NCBI GenBank assembly: GCA_943325515.2
Contig: CALPPS020000042.1
Span: 1 to 22,015, forward strand
Direction: 5' to 3'
Length of the DNA stretch: 22,015 nt
Source: Flavobacterium psychrophilum
GTDB taxonomy: Bacteria > Bacteroidota > Bacteroidia > Flavobacteriales > Flavobacteriaceae
The notes beneath the pieces are model-generated. The model ran no database searches and was not told where the DNA came from. It worked only from the letters and a program-made list of their open reading frames with translations. Below are positions 12,938 to 20,273 of the stretch, one piece after another. The position numbers and the translations under genes were made by a program. The stretch's first letter is position 1. The number at the start of each line of letters is the position of its first letter.

Positions 12938-14314
12938 ATGAAAAAAACAATATCAAAAAGTATTCTTGTTTTTGCTTTATTGCTAGGGATTTCAACTACT
13001 GCACAAGTTAAGAAATGGACTATTCAAGAATGTGTGGAATATGCGTTAAAAAACAATATTTCCATAAAACAATCCGAGCTTGATGTCAAAGCTAATGCTA
13101 TCGATAAAAAATTAGCCCTTGGAAATTTCCTGCCTAGTCTTAATGCAGACGCTTCCCACTCCTGGAATATTGGTTTAAATCAAAATATAACAACAGGTCT
13201 TTTAGAAAATCAAACTACACAATTTACTTCGGCTAGATTAAGTTCTAATGTTGCGATTTATAATGGCTTGCAAAATCAAAATCGATTGCAAAGAGCTAAA
13301 ATGGCACAGTTGGCATCACAATATCAATTGACAAAAATGCAAGATGATATTTCTTTATATGTCACTAATGGTTATTTAGAAATACTTTTCAATAAAGAAA
13401 ATCTCAAAGTGCAACAATCACAATTAGCCAATGATGAAAAACAACTTATCCGTTCACAAGAGCTAGTCGATGCAGGTGTTGTTCCTCGTGGAGATTTATT
13501 AGATATGAAAGCTACCGTTGCAGCTTACAAACAAAAAGTAGTCGTAGCAGAAAACAGTTTCCTAATTTCTAGATTAAGTTTAGCCCAATTATTAGCTTTA
13601 GAAGATTTTCAAAATTTTGATATTGCCGATGTGGATATGGAAGCTAAACCAAGTTCGGTAATGGCGCAAACTCCTGAAGCAATTGTTCAAAAAGCTAACG
13701 AAGTAAGAGTTGAAATAAAAATAGCTCAAGCAAATTTAGATTTGACTCAAAGAGACATAAAAATCGCGAGAGGTGCTTTGCAACCCAGTTTGACAGGTTT
13801 TTATAGTTTCAGTACCAGAGCCAGTTATTCGGATAGAATTGTGGGTATTGATACCAATGGCAACCCAATTTTAGCCTCGCCGTTACCACTTTTTGATCAG
13901 TTTAGTAATAACAAAGGGCATAATTTTGGATTACAACTTAGTTTTCCTATTTTCAATGGTTTTTCTGCCCAAGGAAATGTTGATAGAAGCAAAATCAATT
14001 ATGAAAAATCAAAAAATGCTTTTGACCAAGCCAAACTCGATTTAGAGTCTAATGTTTACAAAGCCATAACGGATGCCAAAGGCGCTTTAAAAACCTATGA
14101 AACTTCAATTGCCGTTCTTGAAGCCCGACAAGAAGCTTTTAATTATGCTAAAGAAAAGTATGCGGTTGGTATGATGAATGCTTTTGATTTTAATCAATCT
14201 CAAACCTTATACAACAATTCACAATCAGATGTTATCCGAGCTAAATACGATTACATCTTTAAAATGAAAGTAGTAGAACTTTATTTTGGAATCCCAATCA
14301 TTCAAAAACAATAA
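12938..14314 (+). CDS. TolC-family outer-membrane efflux protein
   Basis: This protein has 458 residues from the chosen ATG at 12938, which begins a proper signal peptide (MKKTISKSILVFALLLG, ending TTAQ). An in-frame ATG at 12923 would only add five residues ahead of it. The mature part starts KKWTIQECVEYALKNNISIKQSELD, the classic TolC opening. Long amphipathic coiled-coil helices follow in two similar halves, and the block FGLQLSFPIFNGFSAQGNVDRSK marks the second half. Such proteins trimerise into an outer-membrane channel and periplasmic tunnel for tripartite exporters. Its stop lies three bases before the adaptor gene, so the two are made together. No inner-membrane pump gene follows. Confidence 0.93.
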   Translation: MKKTISKSILVFALLLGISTTAQVKKWTIQECVEYALKNNISIKQSELDVKANAIDKKLALGNFLPSLNADASHSWNIGLNQNITTGLLENQTTQFTSARLSSNVAIYNGLQNQNRLQRAKMAQLASQYQLTKMQDDISLYVTNGYLEILFNKENLKVQQSQLANDEKQLIRSQELVDAGVVPRGDLLDMKATVAAYKQKVVVAENSFLISRLSLAQLLALEDFQNFDIADVDMEAKPSSVMAQTPEAIVQKANEVRVEIKIAQANLDLTQRDIKIARGALQPSLTGFYSFSTRASYSDRIVGIDTNGNPILASPLPLFDQFSNNKGHNFGLQLSFPIFNGFSAQGNVDRSKINYEKSKNAFDQAKLDLESNVYKAITDAKGALKTYETSIAVLEARQEAFNYAKEKYAVGMMNAFDFNQSQTLYNNSQSDVIRAKYDYIFKMKVVELYFGIPIIQKQ

Positions 14315-14317
14315 ATC

Positions 14318-15643
14318 ATGTCAAAAAAGAAAATATACTGGTTAGTTGCAATTATTATAGTAGTAGTAATTGTAGTAGTTGTTCTAAAAAAGAATGGAAT
14401 AATAGGAGGCGATGATGGCGTAATTCAAGTAGAAACTGCCAAGGCCGACGAAATCACTATCATCGAAACTGTTTCTGCCACAGGAAAAATTCAACCAGAA
14501 ATAGAAGTAAAAATATCTTCAGAAGTTTCAGGAGAAATTATCGAATTGCCTATAAAAGAAGGACAAGTAGTTAAGAAAGGACAACTTTTAGTAAAAATAA
14601 ATCCAATGCTTTACACTTCTGGATTGAATCGTTCGGTTTCCAATTTGTCTGGAACAAAAGCTGGATTGAGCCAAGCCGATGCTTCATTTAGAGAAGCCAA
14701 AGCTAATTTTGAAAGAAGTAAAACATTATTTGATAAAGGTATCATCTCAAGATCAGATTGGGACAAAGCCGTTGCATCTTTTGAAGTGGCCAAAGCCACC
14801 AAAGAATCTGCCTATTATAATGTGCAAAGTGCCTCGGCAACGGTTAAAGAATCGAAAGACAACCTTGGAAGAACTACTATTTATTCGCCAGCTGATGGTA
14901 CTATTTCTTCACTTGGTGTAGAATTAGGTGAGAGAGTTTTAGGAACGCAGCAAATGACCGGAACAGAATTATTGCGTGTGGCCAATCTTGATAATATGGA
15001 AGTAGAAGTTGATGTCAACGAAAATGATATTGTAAAAATTAGTATTGGCGATAGCACTAAAATACAAGTTGATGCTTATTTGAAAAAAGAATTCAGAGGA
15101 ATTGTAACTAGTATTTCTAATTCTGCCAGCACCACCATTACAGCTGATCAAGTAACAAATTTTAAAGTGAAAGTTAGAATTTTAAAAGAATCGTATCAAG
15201 ATTTATTAGAAGGAAAACCATCAAGTTATTCTCCGTTCAGACCAGGAATGACTGCTACTGTAGATATTATTACCAAAAGAAAAGAAAAAGTTATTGGTGT
15301 GCCAATTAGTTCCGTGGTCATAAAAACAGACACTACAGCAACCAAAAAATACGAAGTGAAAGACGAAGCTGAAGACAAAAAAGTGGCTTCCAAAAATGAT
15401 AAAAAATACGAATGCGTATTTGTAAAAGAAGGGAATAAAGCCAAAATAAGAATTGTAAAAACTGGAATTCAAGACGACACCAATATCGAAGTGCTTTCTG
15501 GATTAAAGAAAGGCGATATTGTCATTATAGGACCCTATACCACTGTGACCAAAGATTTGAATTCTGGTGATAAAGTTTCTGTTGCTGGTTCAAATGGCAA
15601 AAAAGATTCTAAAGAAACATCTATAACGGTTTCTACTAATTAA
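14318..15643 (+). CDS. Periplasmic adaptor subunit of a tripartite efflux system (HlyD/MacA type)
   Basis: This 441-residue protein has one N-terminal membrane helix (about 7-23). A lipoyl half-domain follows (about 63-97, with EVSGEIIELPIKEGQVVKKG), then a coiled-coil hairpin (about 108-184), the second lipoyl half (TTIYSPADGTISSL), a beta-barrel domain, and a membrane-proximal domain containing IEVLSGLKKGDIVIIGPY. The overall plan is that of MacA-like adaptors, which usually work with an ABC-type MacB pump. A Lys/Glu-rich insertion lies around residues 343-365, between the barrel and the last domain. It is translated directly after the TolC gene. The pump partner must be encoded outside this window. 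Confidence 0.9.
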   Translation: MSKKKIYWLVAIIIVVVIVVVVLKKNGIIGGDDGVIQVETAKADEITIIETVSATGKIQPEIEVKISSEVSGEIIELPIKEGQVVKKGQLLVKINPMLYTSGLNRSVSNLSGTKAGLSQADASFREAKANFERSKTLFDKGIISRSDWDKAVASFEVAKATKESAYYNVQSASATVKESKDNLGRTTIYSPADGTISSLGVELGERVLGTQQMTGTELLRVANLDNMEVEVDVNENDIVKISIGDSTKIQVDAYLKKEFRGIVTSISNSASTTITADQVTNFKVKVRILKESYQDLLEGKPSSYSPFRPGMTATVDIITKRKEKVIGVPISSVVIKTDTTATKKYEVKDEAEDKKVASKNDKKYECVFVKEGNKAKIRIVKTGIQDDTNIEVLSGLKKGDIVIIGPYTTVTKDLNSGDKVSVAGSNGKKDSKETSITVSTN

Positions 15644-15654
15644 AATCTTTAAAC

Positions 15655-16314
15655 TTGACCTACATTTTAAACATAGAAACCGCTACTAAGAATTGTTCGG
15701 TGTCCTTGGCAAAAAATGGCAATACCATTTTAACCAAAGAAATTGCCGAACAAGGATATTCTCATGCAGAAAAGTTGCATGTTTTTATGGAAGAAATTCT
15801 GAACGAAACAGACATCTCCGCTCGCGATTTAAAAGCTGTTGCTGTTAGTAAGGGGCCAGGATCTTATACAGGTTTGCGCATCGGGGTTTCTTCAGCCAAA
15901 GGATTGTGTTATGCGCTTGGAATTCCATTAATTTCAGTTAGTACTTTGCAGGTTTTAGCCAAACAAGTTGCCATAGAAAATGGGTTTGTTGTTCCTATGA
16001 TTGATGCCCGAAGAATGGAAGTATATAGTGCCATTTTTGATAAAAACCATCAAAATATAAAAGAAGTTCAAGCCGAAGTTTTAACAGATAATAGTTATGC
16101 CGAATTTGTTGAGCCTATCTATTTCATTGGCGATTGTCAAGAAAAATGCCAATCGGTTTTGACGAAACCTAATTTTATATTTCTTCCCGAAATTGTCTTT
16201 CCTTCATCAAAAGAAATGAGTCAATTAAGCTTTGAAAAATTTACTAACAACGATTTTGAAGATGTGGCTTACTTCGAACCTTTTTACTTGAAAGATTTTT
16301 TGATGAGTAAATAA
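15655..16314 (+). CDS. tsaB: tRNA threonylcarbamoyladenosine biosynthesis protein TsaB
   Basis: This 219-residue protein of the actin-like ATPase fold opens with YILNIETATKNCSVSLAKNG and carries the hallmark KGPGSYTGLRIG at 66-77, then GLCYALGIPLISVSTLQVLA. TsaB is a partner of TsaD and TsaE in making the universal t6A37 modification of tRNAs that read ANN codons. The start is a TTG at 15655; no ATG exists in the conserved N-terminal strand, so TTG initiation is well supported. It follows the adaptor gene by 11 bases and probably shares its transcript, although the functions are unrelated. Its stop lies one base from the convergent MscS gene. Confidence 0.95.
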   Translation: MTYILNIETATKNCSVSLAKNGNTILTKEIAEQGYSHAEKLHVFMEEILNETDISARDLKAVAVSKGPGSYTGLRIGVSSAKGLCYALGIPLISVSTLQVLAKQVAIENGFVVPMIDARRMEVYSAIFDKNHQNIKEVQAEVLTDNSYAEFVEPIYFIGDCQEKCQSVLTKPNFIFLPEIVFPSSKEMSQLSFEKFTNNDFEDVAYFEPFYLKDFLMSK

Positions 16315-16315
16315 A

Positions 16316-17143
16316 TTAATTTTTAGAAGATTCTCTAACATAGGGTTGAGTCACAATACCCGCTTGATCAAAAGCCTCTTTGCAATTCTCTAAAATATCC
16401 GAACACATATCTCCAAAATCCGCATTATTTGCCCACGGCTTGATGGCTAAATGAATAGCCGATTCGCTCAAATCTTTAACTGTAACTGTTGGCGCTGGAT
16501 TTTTCAAAACATTTGGATGGTTTTGCAACACTTGCATCACGATATCTTTGGCAGTTTTAATATTGGTTTCATAAGAAAGTGAAAACAATAAATCGGCACG
16601 GCGAATCCCTAAAAGGGAATAATTTGTAATTACACCGTTAGACAAAATCCCATTTGGGATAAAAATAGTTTGATTGTTTCCCGTGATTAATTTAGTTACA
16701 AAAATCTGAATTTCACTCACAGTACCTTCCACGTTTTGAGCAAAAATGGTATCACCAACTCTAAAAGGTTTAAACAATATGATTAACATCCCACCTGCAA
16801 AATTAGATAACGAGCCTTGTAATGATAAACCAACAGCCAAACCAGCCGCTCCCAGAATAGCTACAAATGAAGAAGTCTCTACTCCAAGTTTAGAAATGAA
16901 AGTTATAAATAACAAAACTCGCAAAGCCCAGAGCAAAAGATCCGCTAAGAATTTAGACAATGTTGGGTCTAAGTTTCTTTTGATCATAATTTTTCGGGTC
17001 AATCTATTCAAAAATCGAATGGCATAAAGACCAATAAATAGAATTACAAAAGCAGAAACTATTTTAGGAGAATAGTTAATCAGTATTCTTTCAAATTCTT
17101 TCCAGTATTCTTCAAAGGAATAGATATAGTGTTCTTTGTTCAT
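16316..17143 (-). CDS. MscS-family small-conductance mechanosensitive channel
   Basis: This 275-residue protein has membrane helices at about 27-46 and 67-86 and the amphipathic pore helix TM3 at about 92-127 (LGAAGLAVGLSLQGSLSNFAGGML), with the Gly/Ala packing typical of MscS. KPFRVGDTI follows at the start of the beta domain, then QTIFIPNG at 158-165, the second family signature. The protein forms a heptameric channel in the inner membrane that releases solutes on hypo-osmotic shock. The length is close to the minimal E. coli MscS. The gene lies 27 bases after the SPATA20-like gene on the same strand. A TAnnTTTG-like box on the minus strand near 17155-17162 would leave only a very short leader. 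Confidence 0.94.
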   Translation of the reverse strand: MNKEHYIYSFEEYWKEFERILINYSPKIVSAFVILFIGLYAIRFLNRLTRKIMIKRNLDPTLSKFLADLLLWALRVLLFITFISKLGVETSSFVAILGAAGLAVGLSLQGSLSNFAGGMLIILFKPFRVGDTIFAQNVEGTVSEIQIFVTKLITGNNQTIFIPNGILSNGVITNYSLLGIRRADLLFSLSYETNIKTAKDIVMQVLQNHPNVLKNPAPTVTVKDLSESAIHLAIKPWANNADFGDMCSDILENCKEAFDQAGIVTQPYVRESSKN

Positions 17144-17170
17144 GATTTTTTTTGCAAAAATAAAATTTAT

Positions 17171-19189
17171 TTATAAAACTAGGTTGTGCCATAAGGCATC
17201 AAAATTTGTGGTTGGCAAATCACAGGTTTTGTTTTGACATAAATAAAATAAATTTTTAGTTGGCTCAAAACGATTTTCTAAAAAAGGAAGAGTGGAAATA
17301 GTATTTGTTCCTGCAATTATAAGGTTTGGCAGATACTCTTTATTAATTTTTTCTATAAAATGTAAAGCATTTTCGCTACATATTGCTACTTCTTTATTTT
17401 GTTCCGAAAAATTTAAAAGCACCTGCAGCCAGTTAGAAAATGCCGATGGATAATCAATAGTTGGCACTATGTTTTGAACCATTTGCTGGCAAATAGTTTC
17501 ATAATAACTGTTGTTGAAATAAATGCTCAGCATAAACAAATTTTCAGCCATCACAGAATTTGAGGCCGGAATTACATTATCTTCTACTTCAAAATGTGGT
17601 GCAATTAATGCTGCGTCATTTTTGGAAGTAAATGAAAAGTATTGCGTTTTTTCATCATAGAAAAAGTCAAAACAATAATCCATTAATTGCTTGGCATTTT
17701 GTAACCATTTTTCATCTAAAGTGGCTTCATACAATGTAATAAATGCTTGAATTACATGAGCATAATCCTCAAGATATGCATTGATGGTGGCTTTTCCGTT
17801 TTTAAAGGTTCGGAATAAATTACCTTCTAAAGCCCAAACATTTTTGATGATAAATGCTGCGTTTTCTAGGGCAATTTTCAGATACTTTTCTTCGTTTAAG
17901 GCCTTGTGGGCATCTACAAAACCTTTCAGCATTATGGCGTTCCAAGAAGTTAAACACTTGTCATCCAATCTTGGTGGGTTGCGCTTTTTTCTTTCGATAT
18001 AAAGTTTTTGCTCCCAGGTTTTTTTCTTTTGTTCTAAAAAATCCAGGGTTACATTTTGTTGTTTTGCAATGTCTTCTAATGATTGATTTCGGATTAAAAC
18101 ATAATTATCATGCTCCCAAAAACCAAATTCGTTCACATTGAAAACTATTGAAAATAATTCATAATCTTCTTGAAGAATGGCTTGTAATTCAGGTTTTGTC
18201 CAAACATAAAACGCCCCTTCTTCTAAATGATTTTCTGTATTTAAACTATCAGCGTCGAGAGCAGAATAAAAGCTTCCTTCGCTCGTTAGCCATTCTTTTT
18301 CAATAAAACTCAAAGTCTTTTTGATGACTTCTTTGTAAAGTGGATTTTTATTCAGTTTATAAGCATTAGCATAGAGCGAAACTAATTGTCCATTGTCATA
18401 CAGCATTTTTTCAAAATGAGGCACATGCCATTCCATGTCTACTGAATAGCGTGAAAATCCACCATCAATAGTATCGAACAAGCCACCATAAGCCATTTTG
18501 GTTAAGGTTAAATCAACAAATTCTAATAGGGTTTTGTTGTTGGTTTGATAACCATAACGCATCAAAAATTCATAATTGGTTGGCATCATAAATTTGGGTG
18601 CTCTTGCCATACCGCCAAATTCCCAATCGAAACTTTTTTGCCATTTTTCGATTAAACGTTCTATTATTTCAAAATCAAAATGAGTTGGATTATTGTTTAT
18701 TGGTATGATGTTAATGGCTTGTAATCCATCGTGAAGTTTTTCTGCGTATTCCAAAATTGTTTCAGGTTTTTGAATATATAATTCCTGAAGTTTTTGAAGT
18801 GCATTTATCCAATCATTTTTTCTGAAATAAGTTCCACCCCAAACTGGTCTTCCGTCGGGCAATGCCACTACATTCATTGGCCAACCGCCTTGACCCGTCA
18901 TCATCTGAACAGCTTTCATATAAACTGCATCAATATCGGGACGTTCTTCACGGTCAATTTTTATGTTGACAAAGTCAGCATTCATAACCGCTGCTACTTC
19001 ATTATTTTCAAAACTTTCGTGTTCCATCACATGGCACCAATGGCATGCTGAATAACCAATACTGATAATGATTAATTTGTTTTTTGATTTGGCTTCCGCC
19101 AAAGAATTGGAGTTCCAAGCTTTCCAGAAAACTGGGTTGTTGGCGTGTTGCAATAAATAAGGGCTGGTTTCTAAATGTAATTCGTTCAT
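17171..19189 (-). CDS. Thioredoxin-domain protein of the SPATA20/YyaL (DUF255) family
   Basis: The protein has 672 residues from the chosen ATG at 19189, which gives the conserved family opening MNELHLETSPYLLQHANNPV; an in-frame ATG at 19207 would add six residues of unconserved sequence. An N-terminal thioredoxin-like domain contains C49-H-W-C52 in SACHWCHVMEHESF, followed by GQGGWPMNVVALPDGRPVWGGTYF. The large remainder resembles an (alpha/alpha)6 barrel of the glycoside hydrolase/epimerase type, with FSRYSVDMEWHVPHFEKMLYDN and LTSWNAIMLKGF. No signal peptide is seen, so it is probably cytoplasmic. The enzymatic role of this widespread family is not established. The length is normal. It is likely co-transcribed with the NifU-like gene upstream (58-base gap). 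Confidence 0.92.
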   Translation of the reverse strand: MNELHLETSPYLLQHANNPVFWKAWNSNSLAEAKSKNKLIIISIGYSACHWCHVMEHESFENNEVAAVMNADFVNIKIDREERPDIDAVYMKAVQMMTGQGGWPMNVVALPDGRPVWGGTYFRKNDWINALQKLQELYIQKPETILEYAEKLHDGLQAINIIPINNNPTHFDFEIIERLIEKWQKSFDWEFGGMARAPKFMMPTNYEFLMRYGYQTNNKTLLEFVDLTLTKMAYGGLFDTIDGGFSRYSVDMEWHVPHFEKMLYDNGQLVSLYANAYKLNKNPLYKEVIKKTLSFIEKEWLTSEGSFYSALDADSLNTENHLEEGAFYVWTKPELQAILQEDYELFSIVFNVNEFGFWEHDNYVLIRNQSLEDIAKQQNVTLDFLEQKKKTWEQKLYIERKKRNPPRLDDKCLTSWNAIMLKGFVDAHKALNEEKYLKIALENAAFIIKNVWALEGNLFRTFKNGKATINAYLEDYAHVIQAFITLYEATLDEKWLQNAKQLMDYCFDFFYDEKTQYFSFTSKNDAALIAPHFEVEDNVIPASNSVMAENLFMLSIYFNNSYYETICQQMVQNIVPTIDYPSAFSNWLQVLLNFSEQNKEVAICSENALHFIEKINKEYLPNLIIAGTNTISTLPFLENRFEPTKNLFYLCQNKTCDLPTTNFDALWHNLVL

Positions 19190-19247
19190 AATAAAAAAAG
19201 CATCCATTTTTGAACGCTTAAAGTTACTTTTTTATTTTGAATACTTG

Positions 19248-20144
19248 TTATCCGTTTATGGCTTCAACTATAATATCTTTATCGTTGAGCATGTCTTTTA
19301 ACATGTTTTCAATGCCGTTTTTCAACGTAAAAGTTGATGAAGGACAGCCGTTGCACGAACCTTGAAGCACTACTTTTACTCTTTTTTCTGTCTCGTCATA
19401 AGAGTCAAAAAGAATGTTTCCACCATCAGCAGCAACAGCCGGTTTGACATATTCTTCTAATATATTGATGATTTGTTGTGAAGTTGTATCGAGCTTGTCA
19501 AAATTTTTGATTTGTTGTTTTTCTTGTTTGATATTATTTACAATTTCATTTTCGTCTAAAACTATTCCTCCATTTTCGATAAATTGTTTGATGAAAGTGC
19601 GTAATTCTAATGTAATTTCATCCCATGAAATGCTATCATATTTAGTTACAGAAATATAATTCTCGGTAATAAAAATTTCTTTTACGAAATGAAATTTGAA
19701 TAGCTCTTGGGCTAATGGAGAGGATTTTGCTTCATCAATATTTTTGAATTCTACAGCCGTTTTTGTCAAACCTTTGTTCACTACAAATTTTAACGAAGCA
19801 GGATTTGGGGTGGTTTCACCATAAACTGTTATAGGTTGTTTTTTGGTAGTATTATGATTTGGAAGCACAATTACTCCATCATCTTTAATAAAGTTTTCAA
19901 TTTGTTCGGCAACTGCTTCTTGAACATCAGCCCATTCAACAATATTGTATTTTTCAATAGCAATAAAATTTCCAGAAATGTAAACAGTTTTCACAAATGG
20001 AAGGTAAAAAAGCTTTTGGGCTAAAGGTGAATTTTTAGCTTCGTCTATATTCTTATATTCAAAGTTCTCATTTTGAGTTATAAAATCTGGAAATTCAAAT
20101 TTTAGTATGGTTGGATTTTGTGTTTTCTTTATAGCAATTTTCAT
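19248..20144 (-). CDS. NifU-like iron-sulfur scaffold protein with duplicated Nfu N-terminal domain
   Basis: This 298-residue protein ends in a NifU C-terminal domain (about 215-298) with the cluster-binding motif C264-N-G-C267-P-S-S. Ahead of it are two Nfu N-terminal domains (about 1-88 and 105-190) that are clearly repeats of each other: KNIDEAKNSPLAQKLF and KNIDEAKSSPLAQELF lie at matching positions, as do VEWADV and ISWDEI. Nfu proteins carry assembled Fe-S clusters to target enzymes in the cytoplasm. One N-domain is the usual number in Nfu1-type proteins; two is less common but I believe it is regular in flavobacteria. The gene heads the minus-strand group and is divergent from the large surface-protein gene. 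Confidence 0.92.
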   Translation of the reverse strand: MKIAIKKTQNPTILKFEFPDFITQNENFEYKNIDEAKNSPLAQKLFYLPFVKTVYISGNFIAIEKYNIVEWADVQEAVAEQIENFIKDDGVIVLPNHNTTKKQPITVYGETTPNPASLKFVVNKGLTKTAVEFKNIDEAKSSPLAQELFKFHFVKEIFITENYISVTKYDSISWDEITLELRTFIKQFIENGGIVLDENEIVNNIKQEKQQIKNFDKLDTTSQQIINILEEYVKPAVAADGGNILFDSYDETEKRVKVVLQGSCNGCPSSTFTLKNGIENMLKDMLNDKDIIVEAING

Positions 20145-20164
20145 TATTAAGGTATATTTTTTTG

Positions 20165-20172
20165 CAAATTTA
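20165..20172 (-). promoter_or_regulatory. -7 promoter box for the NifU-like gene
   Basis: The minus strand reads TAAATTTG, matching TAnnTTTG, 20 bases before the ATG at 20144. A second match (TAACTTTG, plus-strand positions 20174-20181) lies just upstream and is an alternative. Confidence 0.5.
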
Positions 20173-20196
20173 ACAAAGTTATTTTCTACGATTAAT

Positions 20197-20204
20197 TATA
20201 TTTG
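20197..20204 (+). promoter_or_regulatory. -7 promoter box for the choice-of-anchor L gene
   Basis: TATATTTG matches TAnnTTTG and lies 69 bases before the ATG at 20274. It is only about 25 bases from the divergent NifU promoter, so polymerase binding at the two may compete. The leader of about 60 bases is longer than those of other genes here. Confidence 0.45.
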
Positions 20205-20273
20205 GACAATTAAACAAATATTAACATATATGTTGGTTTTAGAAGCTAACATCAACGATTTAATTTTCTATTA

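Noticed and set aside
17781..18141. Two plus-strand frames opposite the SPATA20-like gene
   Set aside because: Both are antisense shadows of a complete, well-conserved minus-strand gene.
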